Positions 9,365 through 21,800 of a DNA stretch of 64,000 nt are shown here, in pieces. Where the stretch lies: assembly GCA_036924285.1 (NCBI GenBank), contig JAYKYS010000001.1, positions 27,837,501-27,901,500 of the forward strand, given 5' to 3'. A program made the position numbers and the translations under genes. This stretch comes from Asterella californica (taxonomy: Eukaryota > Streptophyta > Marchantiopsida > Marchantiales > Aytoniaceae). How positions within the stretch are numbered: position 1 is the stretch's first letter; each line of letters opens with the position of its first letter. The notes beneath the pieces are model-generated. The model was not told where the DNA came from. It worked only from the letters and a program-made list of their open reading frames with translations, and did no database searches.

Positions 9365-12300
9365 GAGGAGGCAAAGGAGGCATTTGCATAACAGATTCAT
9401 GCCTTCCCTATTCACCCTTTATACTTCACTTGCAAAAAGACGAGGACGGTATCGGCTTCCATACGACAGTCACAGGGCTCCGAAGAACGTGCACATGAAC
9501 AGAAAGCTCCCATTAAGACTGTTCAGGACCATTATCGAGACCTTTATCGAATGACATGCATATCAAGGTGGGAAACATGTGGTAGGACAAAAAGTGGAAA
9601 CAGGCAAGCAGGAGACACGACAGAGACACATGATTCAAATTTCAATGATAGCTTAGAGAGGGGCAAAGTGTACGTGTCCTCGGGAGATTGACTGCAAATG
9701 GAATATCCTGAGTTAGTGTCCGATAAAGCAAGGTACACAATCGCGATCACTAGTCCAGAGACTGGCCTTCACCAGAAGCGATGCATTTTGTATCCTTGCG
9801 CCAATCGTAGCACAGGGGCCCAAAGGCCTCAAACAAGAGGTGCTGTAATCCCAGCAAGCCTCGTATGTCCGAGGAGGACGAGGACCGGGGCCCCAGCGTG
9901 GAACATGTACTGTAGTATGCAGCATGCGCATGGAAATTGGGTCAGGAGGAAACCTTTCCTCATGTCTTCGTAGGACTATAAGTCGGCCACCCGAGCGGGA
10001 CTCTCGAGCTCGCCTGGGCTTCGCCGCGCCACCGCTGTAAATTCTCGTCTGTGAATTCCGCTGTTATCCTACGGGCTTCTCTCATGTGTGAATTTGTCTT
10101 TCTGTCTAACTCCTCCAGCACGGAAGTTTGCGCGCTTTTGACATCCGAACATTCGCGCCGACAGTACCTGTTTACTACTGCGCGACTGCCCTCCGCAAGC
10201 TCCGGCCAGGAACTTCAGCTGCTGGAAGTGAAACATGGACCAAACAATTTTGACCTTGACCGTTTGGAAAGCTGTGCAGACTCTATATTCAGTCAGAGCC
10301 GACGTACAGTACGAAGTTTACAAGGACAGCTCTTTTAGCTTGCTCTTTTCACTCACATCACTCGATCTCCACTGCTGCCTATGGTAGCTTCAGTTTCACG
10401 GTCGAAAATTTGAGTGGCCCTGAGCTTCCATCGTGTATGTGAATTCGAAGTTGTGAACATGAAGATGGCACTGACTGTGTAACAGCGATTGCAGTTTGTG
10501 TATGCTATATATGTACAATGAACTAACCTGGTCCGAGATCACCACAATGATCTGTCCATCATGACTACAACCGTGCAACAGTTTTCTAAAGATCATTCTA
10601 GTCTAAGAGTTACGGTAACCGTTCCTTAAGCTTGTTATAATATATTCTTGTCCAGAATAATTATTTCTCGATACAGACGTACTCTATAAACACAGCATGG
10701 TAATGTTTCACAGAGGAAGTCCACGCGTGAGAAGTCACTTACTGAGGAGCCCTGCGGGTAAGGTTATAGTTACCGTAGTTAGCTTAGCTTGGATAAACTA
10801 CGTACTTTACAGATCTAGAGTCGATGACAACTTGAAGTGCCAGCAAAGGCTCTTAGTGAATCTCGTCAAGTGGATTTACATCGTTAAAGGACCTGTACAC
10901 AAACGGGCAGAAATTGAATGAACAAAGTCTGAAACTTCACAGACCGGGCGTTGTAAGGTTACATGCCGCGTTTCTATGCCTCGGCTTGTGGATGGCGCAG
11001 GTTTCAAGTACTCAGGAAACGATCTCCCTCACTGGTATTCATTGGGACTGGGGGATGGTGCAGCTGTCAAGAGTTCAGGAAACGATGCCAGCACTCCTGT
11101 TGAGACAAGGCCCGAACTCCCAAGGGAAGCTGCAGTTCGGGAGTGAACGACACTACAACATCAGAGTCTTTAAACGGTGAACCTTTTGCTAGGCTCAAGT
11201 GCATCTTGCTTGCATCAAACGCATGTTTCTAGAGAAAACGTGCTGGTGAGTAGTAGTATTCTAATTGCCTATATCTTCACGCATGCACGCCGCTTGGTCG
11301 ATTTTCATTCAGAGTGATAAGTGAACGACTTGGGATTCGCGAAATATCTGTGTGCAGGCATGTCTTCTTCGTTCACACCAGCGCAATACGCAATACGGTA
11401 TGACAAAATAGAATATCAGCTTCCTGTTTCGATTAATCCACACCTGCGTCGACGTCAGTATTTGTCCAGTTTGATCCAGAGTTTTGACTCTTCTACTGTA
11501 CCCACCGTAGGTATTTTGTGGTTTCTCGAGAATAGTGGTACTTGTTTTAACACCCTTATGATCAGACGTTTCAGATGCAACATCCAGCATGCCGATGCAC
11601 ATACTTTATGGTGTATATGACATGAAATCATTAGTTCTCGTACTTCACGCCTGATCTTTCTTTCGTCCATTACCATTGGTACTTTGACATCGAGTATGAA
11701 GGAGGGCACGTAACGAGAGTGTAAGCTCAAGCAGGTTTAGGATAGGGCCATGCCTCCATCGAGCCCCTAAAAGTTTCTGTAAGGACAAGCTCCTGCGTAC
11801 TGGACAGGGAACAATATAAAGGATACTAACTACTGATCATGAGTATTCACATCCAATTGCAAAACCCATGTTGTGTTCAACAGGCACAGAAGGCCGAACT
11901 GTTTGCACTACTGCTTGACATTCTAGAAACAAGTCCATTCCTGACAGTATCTACACCTGTCCCATAATCAAGTGCATCATGGTGTATGTCACATGAAGTG
12001 CACAGTAAGTTTATCTCGTACACTGCACGCTCTAAACACATTCAGCATAAATCAGTATACCACACTAATCGACACTCGACCCTTGCAAACCGGCCGGGGT
12101 CGAGTCAGTAAAAAACGCTCAATCGCGGGCATGTGACATCGTTGTATATATATAAGACCCAGTAGGATCCTACAGCGATTTGCGTCGTGAATAAAAACTA
12201 CTACTACTCTCTGCCAGGTGAATTGTTTGGCAAATTTATGGGGACATATACACTGTTATGATGTTTCTTCCAAAAAGATGTTATCGATGATCGCTAGAAG

Positions 12301-15026
12301 TGGACGCTGCGTTCGTAGAAAATATTCGGTGTGTGCTAAGTGCTCTCTGTGCCGCTTTGTCTCCTGTAAATGGTTTCTCTTGCTGCGTGCTGCCTGCAGA
12401 AACGTCTGGCCAGTCTCTTGTGTTAACGGAAATTCTTGAGTTGAGTAACACTAAGTACAGTCGAATAACATCATCAGGTTGTGTGGCCCTGAAAATTGGT
12501 TGAGGTATAGTTTGTTCATAATTACAGTTACAGTTGTGGGGAAGACCTGTATTTTGGATCAACAGTTCTAACTTGAATTGGGACATCTAGTTGAAACAGG
12601 ACAGGTGAAGGAGATATTTTGCACCTTCTCGGAACAAGTGACGAGTCGAAGTTTGCAGTTGATTTGCAGTGCTGGTGAGGTGTATTGAACTCAGTAAATA
12701 GTGCAAAAGTTTTAAGCACACTGCTTACCTGAAGATTTTCGAGGGGGCGACGGACGGCATAAACAGTACTAGTTACCTGTAAGTCTTTTCTTTTCTGTAG
12801 TTCGACGTTTGAAATCCAAACCATGCCATCAATCAATCTGCAAAAGCTTGAAAGAGTAGCTAGTTCGGCTCAAGTCGCAATCTACGACTAGGAATCCTGA
12901 CGTTACAGCAAAACGAGGCAGCGTGTAGCATCAGTTGATCTTCGACCTCAACTGGCAGTACGAGATCTGGACTCAGCATGCGCTAATCTGACTGAGGACA
13001 CAATGTCAAGGTAATGAACAGATATTGAGCGATGGTGAGCAGTTGCCCTGCGGTCGGGACGATGGGTCTCCATCTTTGGAGGCTGTAAGTGCCGGTGGCT
13101 AGCGCTCGAGATTCTGATGCTACTCCGTAAGTCAAAAGGAAAAGGTATAACTTGCTCTAAGGAAACGCTAAAGACTGTTTTCTCACGGGGAAAAGGTGGA
13201 TGTGATGGTCAGCAGCAACGGGTTGACAGCGTTATTTAACTGCGCAGCAGATCACAGGAACTAAACGCAACAGTCAGGTCTTCACGACAATGGGATTCAC
13301 TACAGATGCTGACTCTGCCTACGGTTCCTTAGAAGACACAGAAAGAGTGGTTTATTGCTTTCTTAAATTCTCACTTCTGCATCCAGCTCCAAAATACCCT
13401 TGCTTCTGTTCACCTTGATTAAACTATCTACTATCATATGTGGGACCGTCAGCTGCACGTCTGTCCCACAAGTGTACCGTAAGTAGTGAGAGCAAAAAAG
13501 AAGGAAAATGTCAGTATGTAATAGCTGCGCAAGAACGCCTATATACATTAACCTTGCGAAAGGAATCAGCCTACAGTTCATGATGTGAGCGAAGCTATTG
13601 TGCGATTTAGCCAGGCGACATAGGATACTCCAACTTTAGGAATGTCAGCGTAAGGTCACTTAAATCAACAGAAAAGACTAGTACAGACCAGCTTCATCTG
13701 CCAATAGTAGTAGTCGTGTTCGCTTGACAACTGTGTGAGAACCCTAAGTACCTACCCTATTCGGAAGAGAAAAGAGCATTCTCACGGAAGAGGATTTAAA
13801 ATGATCAGGTCTGAGACTTCTCTAGATCTTTCTTTCGGGTTACATTGTTTGGTTTCTAGAAAAGAAACAGCTTGACGAAAGATCCTGTGACAGCAAGCCA
13901 AGATCAGGGTTAGAGCTTTATAAGTTAAACAGTTCACGAACCGTTGTCGTAAGTCTTTGGCTAAACCGACAATCGGTCGAAATATTGATAGAGTTACCGA
14001 CACATTCCACGTCTAAAAAACTTGGGTTGATAGCTTGCCAATAATGAATGCTCGGATCTCCTTCACAAGCAGGAAATGAAGATTACAACATATCGTTACG
14101 AGATTACCTATATACAGTACCGTCATGCAGAACTGACATTTTGTTCCTACGCTGAATTACAGTGACGCTAACCAGCTGTATAAAAGAGCTACTTGCTGCT
14201 TCGTGGGCCTTGACCATACGGTTGACTGAACTCGCTTTCCATGCTTTGACTGCAAGTCAGCATTTGCTCATGATCAAAACATGTCTTCCAAACGGAGAAT
14301 CTGGTACATCTGGAGTCGTGATCATCTGGCGGGTCTTTGTAACTTCTACTGTATCAGTCTGTTCATTTGGAGACTGGATCTCACAAGCAGGACTTTGACT
14401 GCCGTTGATACGAAACCTGAGGACATCAGTGTTCCACATTGTCGTTCAGTGGTATCTCATGATTAGTTGCATTGCGATTGGATAAAGACAATGTGTTTGT
14501 AACCTATCCGAAGACTCTAAATTTGTGCTTCACTGCCAGGTGTCGCCTTCGAATTCCCTTCACGTTACTGACTGTAAGGGACAACCTTTCTCCTCTCGTG
14601 ACACGAGTTGTTTCCTACAAACGGCGATGCATAAATAGTAACCATAAGCAGATGGCTCTTATACCCCTGCAGAGACAGACGTAAGTACAGCGCCCATACG
14701 TGGCGTCCGCTGAAGTTGGAATCGTTCTCCATTTAGTCACGAGGCTGGAAACTGCTTACGTTGCTCTCGCATCAGATCAGCAGTCGCTTCGTTTGTTCCA
14801 TTCCTATCTTGGTACATGTCTTCTGCTTTGTTTGACTTATCTACATGGCTTTGTGCCCCTTCAGGATCAAATGGTTTTCAGAGTTCAAGCTCATTTAGAG
14901 GAGGTTTGACGCACTGTCTGACACTTGTGAGTAATCATATCCATGTCTGTGTATGTCTTTGGTGCAAATGCGCCAACTATCAGTCATGATCAGGAATGGA
15001 ATCTATGAGATGTTCTTTACTTACAG
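9365..15026. other. Mixed-composition DNA, no recognisable gene
   Basis: Base composition is clearly less AT-rich than the window ends, yet only short overlapping frames on both strands are present and none resembles a known family. Visible structure includes a GC-rich stretch with ACTATAAGTC near 9974-9983, a 37-bp imperfect direct repeat with 63-bp period (10991-11027 and 11054-11089), and a 9-bp perfect inverted repeat ACTCGACCC...GGGTCGAGT at 12074-12105 just before TATATATATAAG (about 12144). Several GTAAGT sites exist, but no exon chain could be built. Confidence 0.4.
10991..11089 (+). repeat. Imperfect direct repeat, period 63 bp
   Basis: GATGGCGCAGGTTTCAAGTA... at 10991-11027 recurs as GATGGTGCAGCTGTCAAGAG... 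at 11054-11089, both ending CAGGAAACGAT plus a few bases. The period is a multiple of three and lies within an 88-codon frame (10914-11180), giving peptides MAQVSSTQETI and MVQLSRVQETM. Too little evidence to call a gene. Confidence 0.5.
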
Positions 15027-16136
15027 CAAGTAATCTACTTGGTCACACCCGTCAAACTGTGGTTTCATTTGTCACACCCTCTACTTATAGATGTAACTTG
15101 GTCACATCTTCTATCAAATTTTTGCTCGTTTTTCAGAAGTGGAGCTTTGTCACCAGTTTTCATTCACTGTACTCGTGATGGAGTAAGACTGCTATTCATT
15201 CATTCAGTAAACTCTCGATGTTAATTTGATCTAAGGTCAATTCCGGATTACGAAACATTGCTATTCAGTATAATTCGTGATCGGGACCATGATCTTTAGA
15301 GAGTGAATGACAATAGATTGTCATTCAGTAAAATATCGACCAGGGAGTGGAAAACGACAAATGAAAAAACCGGTATGTAAATATACATCCCCCGATGAAC
15401 TTTGAGAACTCTGCTCGTTTAGTGTTATCTAGAAAATATATAAATAAAAAATAAAAAATATATAAAAAATAAATTTAAAAATTTAAAAATTTATAAACAT
15501 TATATATTAGTCCATGTCTGGAAACACGAGGAAACCAACAGAAAACCAACAAGTGATGCTTCGGCTCTCGCGCTTCAGAAGGTACAAGACCGGAGAACTG
15601 TACTGACAATTATATTAATGAGACACATATGTTTAATTTAACCTTTCCTATCGAAAGAATTAGATGTAAATTAAATGATTATTTCCTCTCTTCCGAACTT
15701 GGAAGAGGGTGAATATGCATGCTTCTCAGGTTGTCATTCAGTAAATCCACAACGACGATTTAACTTGAGTAAATAGTCATTCAATAAACTCACGATGGTA
15801 ATTTAACTTAAGCTCGATAGCAAATGAAAAAGAATTCTTCATTCAACAAACTGCGGATAAACCCAAGTACCCTTTATATCCTTATAAACCGATCCATGAA
15901 GATTGAACTAATACTGAATGAGCATAAACTGGCATTCAATAATAAAGCCAGCACGGACAACTCTGTTTGCTACATCATTTCCCAAGTATTACTATGTTTA
16001 ACTTTCTTCATCTCCAACAAGGACTCCACGTCGGACGAGCGACCGTAGAACTTACACAGAGCGTGTGACCAAGTGACATTTCGAGGATGTGAACAAGTGA
16101 AAACAAAGTTTGAAAAGTTACCAATAAATTACCAAA
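15027..16136. mobile_element. ~1.1-kb non-autonomous element with imperfect terminal inverted repeats
   Basis: The left end (15027-15112) and the reverse complement of 16059-16136 align over about 80 bp with gaps. Shared blocks include GTAATxTA-TTGGT, TCAAACTxTG, TTTCA-TTGT-CACA-CCTC, ATGT-ACTTGGTCACA and a final TCT. Inside are repeated subterminal motifs of the type TCATTCAGTAAACTC (near 15193, 15317, 15735, 15780 and 15932), as transposase-binding subterminal arrays often show. There is no coding capacity. It contains a palindromic repeat copy (15632-15722). No clear target-site duplication was found, so exact ends are uncertain. Confidence 0.5.
15632..15722. repeat. Palindromic dispersed repeat, copy 2, with module 2
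   Basis: The palindrome TTTAATTTAACCTTTCC...GAAAGAATTAG...TAAATTAAA spans 15632-15674. Module 2, CTTCCGAACTTGGAAG, spans 15690-15705 and is followed by GAATATGCATGC (15711-15722). Both modules are present in forward order. Confidence 0.7.
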
Positions 16137-17198
16137 AACGAAAAGAATGAACGTCATATTAGATAGATGAAGCAGTTGCAGCCTTGTCTCATCGATATCA
16201 TCAACTCTAAATCCTTTTTCGACCGCCTGTGGAGTTTTCTGGTGAAGGTTGTTATATCCTCGAAATGCTCAACCAAAAGTTGGGTTTGGACTTACGTGAT
16301 CACGGAAGGTTGCTGGTGCTGTACATCTCGTGGTCCAAGCTCGAGGGGGAAGGAGGACTTTGCGACTGAGCTTCTGCAGAGAAGAAACGACGTCCCAAAA
16401 CATGCGTGCTCATGATCGGAGGGCCGGGATCATGTGTTATGCAGATTAGACTCAGGATACTGAATGCATATGAATTGGATCGGAGAATATGCTATGCAGC
16501 TCCACTCACTCGTCACGTGAAAGGAATAGAGAAGGAATAGCGCGTGCAATGATAAAAAGTCGATGTAACATTAGAGGAAAGTATTGATCTGAAGTTGCCG
16601 TTAGTTGTCGAATCTGCAGAACTCCTTTAGATTCTATACATGTGACAGTTAAGTTTATACGGTATTCTGTAGAACAGAGAATCAATCTAATCCAATCAAA
16701 CATAAGTCAATGGTCTATCAGAATCTGAGACTAAACTTGAGACTAGATGCATATGATATGCATCTCAACTCCCCTCTGCTACGAGGATTAAGAACACAAC
16801 GACTACGAAAGACAAGAGAAACTGATCATTTCTATTTGCATTCAGATAAGCTGAATGGGAATTCCTTATCGGTTGCTTGGAAATGAAATCAAAGTTTTCG
16901 ACAAAAGAGGAACAGCTACTGGATTTTTCTCCCAGAGGTTCCTTGACATATGTCATATTCAAGTTCAGCGCTTCTGAACAGAGAGAAACTAAACTTAAAC
17001 AGTTTTAAACATAAAAAGTGCTTAACTAATTGGGACAGTTTTCACTTTTGTTTTTAGGATAGTTCCTCTTTGTGGGGTTTTAGACTTGGATGTGGGCCAC
17101 AGAAAACAAAGTAGTAGTATGGAAGGAATGCAAGGAGCCACTTCGAGTCCAGCATAAAGTCGTTATCCATAAGCAATGAGAATTATCTTTTAGTTTAG

Positions 17199-17295
17199 TT
17201 TAATTTATGACAAAACTCTTTTCCTAGAAAAGTTGATCATAAATTAAAGTCCCTGCATATTTAACCTTCCCATCTGAAGAGAAGTGAATGCTCGG
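17199..17295. repeat. Palindromic dispersed repeat, copy 3
   Basis: The palindrome runs from TTTAATTTATGACAAAA to TTGATCATAAATTAAA (17199-17248), with CTTTTCC and AGAAAAG at the centre. A degenerate module 2 (CCTTCCCATCTGAAGAGAAG then TGAATGCTC) follows at 17263-17295. Confidence 0.65.
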
Positions 17296-17864
17296 CTACG
17301 GACTCTTAGGTATGAGATCAGTGTTTATGAAAATTATCAACACTTGTGAAAGTTAATATGGTGAGCATTTCAGTAAGTACTGGAGTCATTCTCGTGACCC
17401 ATCAACCTTATATAACAACTTCTCATTACATCGCTCATCATCAGTTCTATTTTGTTATACATCTACTTTAAACACTTACGAAATTATTATCAGGGAACGT
17501 AATGTCACAAGCATCAGATCAGTTTTCTGCTAAGAGCTTTATGCCGTGTAATGCTATGCCTGGTGTGGGTTTGCGTGCAGCATAATCCACCTAGTGACAT
17601 TAATCTCACAAAGTGCATTATGCTAATAAGCCCTTTGCGGGCAGGGCATTCTCCTACACATAACTTCCTTGACTGGAAAACCTTTTGTAGTTTATTCCAT
17701 ATTTATCTAATAGTATGCGATATTACTTGAACTCTTTCTAACTTTAATCGTGGGATAATTTTTGGATGGAAATCTCATATTAAGTTAAAGAGCGCTGTAA
17801 ACCGGACATAATTTACCCCAGTGCTGTATCTTATCGTGTTTGCAGAATACTTTATCTAGTTTCT

Positions 17865-17902
17865 CTATTCAACTGCAAAAGGACATAATTGCAGTTGAGT
17901 AG
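17865..17902. repeat. 14-bp hairpin around CTATTCAACTGCAA
   Basis: CTATTCAACTGCAA (17865-17878) and TTGCAGTTGAGTAG (17889-17902) pair at 13 of 14 positions around a 10-nt loop. Pairing extends a few more bases with mismatches. No gene is adjacent. Confidence 0.6.
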
Positions 17903-17991
17903 GGAACACAACATTGCATTCGCGGCCACTTATTATTATCGTTCTTATCGCAGAAGGAGCGAAGAGAAGGTCACTCTTGAGTATTTCACCG

Positions 17992-18077
17992 CTTCCATGA
18001 TCGGAAGAGGGGAATATGCAAAGGACTTTAATTTATGAATTAATTTTCCGGCACGAAGAGTTAGATGATAAATTAAA
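17992..18077. repeat. Palindromic dispersed repeat, copy 4, reversed module order
   Basis: Module 2 comes first (CTTCCATGATCGGAAG at 17992-18007, GAATATGCA at 18012-18020). The main palindrome follows at 18027-18077, TTTAATTTATGAATTAA... to ...TTAGATGATAAATTAAA. Confidence 0.65.
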
Positions 18078-18309
18078 AATTCAAAAGAAAAGATTTTCTC
18101 GTACAGTTTCTATCTGCTCTTGGTTCTTATTGGTTAATATGTAACAATTACATTAAATATTTAATTTAATTTAAAGTTATTAAACATTTGTTTAACGTTT
18201 ATGAATTCCTGTAAACATCTTGATGAAGTTGTCACTGTGGTGTTGGATCCAATTGCAGTTTTAGATTTTTCACTTTTCTTTTTTTCGTTCGACTAGAATT
18301 GCAGTTTGG

Positions 18310-18362
18310 ATGCATATTCATCATAATTTATTTCGTTGAGAAAAATTAGATAATAAATTAAA
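18310..18362. repeat. Palindromic dispersed repeat, copy 5
   Basis: ATGCATATTCATCA (inverted module-2 tail) precedes TAATTTATTTCGTTGAG...AAAAATTAGATAATAAATTA. This copy is shorter and has decayed arms. Confidence 0.5.
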
Positions 18363-18782
18363 ATTACAAAAAATAATCAACCTCTCAAATGTATTTAGTA
18401 TCAGCCTCCCGGATATGTTGTTCCGATATGCGATTGTAATCGCTCCCCTTAGGGATTATGTCTGGATCTTAATTAACTATTAATTAACACTTAGAAATAA
18501 ATTGAATTTTCTTATAAACTTGTTAAAGAATTTTCATTTAACACTTGTATCTTTTTCTGATAACAGCAAGCCAGCGAAGCTACCCGAAGCTGATATTGTT
18601 TGCAACATTATTCTCCGAGGCGTTGGTTCAGACGAGATGATCTAATTTTCGGTCAACAAAATGAAATCAACGAACGCCATCACTCAAGGAGACAAGGAGA
18701 CAAGGAAACTGAATGTAATCTGACACGAATTCGGTTGTATGTGAAGTGAAAAGAGGTTTCAGCTGGCGACGTTGTCTCTAAT

Positions 18783-18870
18783 ATACACCCTTTGTACTTT
18801 TACAGCGGAATTGCCGGAAATCAGGGATACACCCTTTGTACTTTTACAGCGGAATTGCCGGAAATCAGGG
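18783..18870. repeat. Perfect 44-bp tandem duplication
   Basis: The 44-bp unit starting ATACACCCTTTGTACTTTTA and ending GGAAATCAGGG occurs at 18783-18826 and, without any visible mismatch, at 18827-18870. Perfect identity implies a recent slip or duplication, or gene conversion. Its length is not a multiple of three. Confidence 0.95.
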
Positions 18871-21800
18871 CTCATCTCGAAACCTTGACGGTCGTTATGA
18901 TCTTGTAAGTAACGACCACAGTAAACGTATGAAACCTGCGTTAACCGTCGTTTTCGAAACGTTTTGCCCGACCGGGTGTGCGTAGCTTGGATGGGTTCTT
19001 CACCGATTGAGGGAGTGACAACCGGACATGGCATTCTCCACCTGGTACAGAACAGTATGACGGGGATGAGGTGCACTGACTGTTCCAAGAAAGATCATTC
19101 AAGCAAATACCCTATTCTTGCAAGAGTGCGAACAGCTGAGAAGAAATATATGCTATTTCGCTCGCCTAGCCATCGACTCTACTCGCAAAAAGCTTTGCGT
19201 ACTCAGTTCCTTCAGTTCGCACACATCGCTTAGAATTGAACACTTCGGAATCAACTCGATCCCCATCAACTAAGAATCTCAGATAATCAAGAAAAGGATA
19301 GAAAGTCCGTTCACATCTGCGATCGTGATACTTTCCAGGAATCTAAAACTTGCTGCACATGGTTAGCAGAGTCCAGACGGCGTTCACATACACAAGTATT
19401 AAATATCCCGCGAGCAGCTTACAGCACGAGAAGCTAGCAGCGGAGGCCCGCCAATATTTCTCGCGTCGCCAGTTGGAGCGTTTACTTCCACGTAATCATT
19501 GATTCACAGTGGCATAAACCCTGTCATCTTCTAGCCACCTTGGCATCAGTTATCTTCCTACAGGCAGACTGAGGCAGTCATGGGCCTGTACAAGAAGTAA
19601 ACTCCACAGCTTCTGTACACGTGTTGATATGAAGGGTATGTGCTCAACGAAAAACTCGGATGTGATACCCAAGAGAACCATCTACGAATCGATTATTTCA
19701 TGAATATTGCCATCTCTGTAGCTGGAACAAAAGAGAGCCTGTTCACGTTGGCTTCCCCATGGCCACCGATGTTGAAGAATCGAATGAGTTTAAGAATCCA
19801 GCTTCAGTTCCTCTATGTTTTCTTGCCCTTGGGCCTCCGGTCCTCTGCCGCCCTCGACACTGATTAGAGCGAGCTGGGCTGCACTAGATGCTTCTAGGGC
19901 TTCCAGATATTGACATGGCTTTCTGCGTACGTTTCGGTGAATTTCGTTTTTATGGAAATGACTGAAAATTCTCAAGATAGAGGATGATTTGCAGGTTGAT
20001 CATAGAATGCAGTTATCCACGAGAGGGAGTTGGGAGAATGAGGTAAAAATTTATCGTGAGTCTGACATCACAGCTTTCTGGTGAATGCTGGTACAGTAGC
20101 AGGTAAAAAGCTCTATGTGGAAGATGAAGTTCGTCTTCTGCGCTCGTCTCTATGAAGGTTTAAGAATTTTGGGAGATTACTTAATGAACATACTGCTGAA
20201 CTGTGCCGTCTGCCTTGGAGCAGACTCAGACCAACGCAGGCATTGTGGTGGAGCAGTGAAAATCATCCCGGTGATTGGATAGGACACCGGAATTGCATTC
20301 AAGTTTGCTGGTTTTCGTGCCTGTGTGACAAACGAAAGCACGAAAGTGAATTTGGGATGTTGACATTGTGCGGTCAATCGGGGAAAGGTCAAGTGGTTAG
20401 GTTTTAGAGCTCGATTTGATTTGCAGGGAGTATATCTTCAGATAGTAATGAGAAGATGCTGCAGCTGGATGCACATCCCGAGCGGGTGGATGTTCTTTGA
20501 TTGCATCATCCCTCCCGCTCATGAACATGAAGTTGATCATACACCAGCTACGTCTACTGGAGGCCTCTCATACTTCGTCAGCTTACAGTTGTGTACGAAG
20601 ATGGTCTAACGCACGTTGTGTAGGGATGGTTTTAATATATTTCCAGTCAGCTTGTTAGAGACGACCTGAAGGCTAGACTCGGTATAGCGCTTGTTGGCTT
20701 CGCATGCATGTCGTAGCCTTCCGCCCACTCAGCTGCGCCGGGATGCTCAAGCGTTGGAGTTTACAGCTCTACAGGCGCCGTAAACAGAGGGACGGGCGGA
20801 TATCTATGTGTTTCAGTTTTTTGGTGTTGCTTCTTAAACTGCCCATCGAAGAACAAGTTCAACATGAGGAGCAAAGGACCATCCCGACGTAGATGTTGTC
20901 ATGTACAAACTGTAATTTCGAGTAATGGGTCTGTCGAGAAGTACTGGGGAATAGAGAAACACTACTAATTTCAAGACTCTACGAAGGATGATAGTATGGG
21001 GTACACGAGTTCTAATGCGGATGAGATGAAGAATGCTTTGGGTTTACCGCGAAATGGAAGTCGACAGTATTTGCGTTAGGGGCGCTCCATTAGTGTAGAG
21101 ATAAAGAACTCAATCTTCAAAGGGCCAAGGCGCACCTGGCGCGTTTGGGTTTACATCTTGTTGGAGAATCAGGGTCGGTAATAAGCTTTACCTGCGCATC
21201 GCGATTATCAACTAGAGCTAATAAGGTGGGATAGCATATTCCATCTTATTCTTCTAGTTTGAAAGGTGTTTGTGAGTGCACCCTCTTAAGCTGAACCGGT
21301 GCGCACATACTTCTAAATTCCCAGTTTCTTGCGTAGAGAAGCTAAACTTCTTCGCGGTGGACCCTCTTGCTTCTGGCTAACATGCTTCTTACAAGCTTTT
21401 CAGCTAAAACGCTAGGTGCCCCTGGGGCCAAAGTATTGCTGTTCTATGCTGTAGAGCTCAGCCGGAACACCTAGTGGGTTGGTGCGCATGTTACACGAGA
21501 CTCGAGAATGACAAGGAAAGACCAGTCAGTATCTGAAAGATACTTTACCGGCTTCTTCGGTAATCAGGTGGACTGGTCAGATCACTACGGTAATCTAAAA
21601 GTTCCAGCTGAACTACTTGGAGGCATTTTTGCGCCCATTCAAGTCTCTCAGGACCGATAGGTGCAACGATATTGATCTAGGGGATTGTTGTTGGGACATC
21701 ACAAGGAGAATGTTGTTATGTACCTCAGTCTCAAGGGCACCGCGTGACCTTAACTATATAATTTCGTACGCGTCTGTACATTACTGTTTCGAAACAATCA

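Larger units (their letters stand above)
16137..18782. other. Intergenic DNA with palindromic repeats
   Basis: There is no recognisable gene. It holds three palindromic repeat copies (17199-17295, 17992-18077, 18310-18362), a near-perfect hairpin (17865-17902) and the GATAACAGCAAG repeat region shared with 1125-1260 (18475-18625). It becomes AT-rich from about 17 kb on. Confidence 0.45.

Noticed and set aside
18759..19088. 109-codon minus-strand frame
   Set aside because: It spans the 44-bp tandem duplication, which repeats the peptide in a shifted frame, and has no family resemblance. It is treated as chance.
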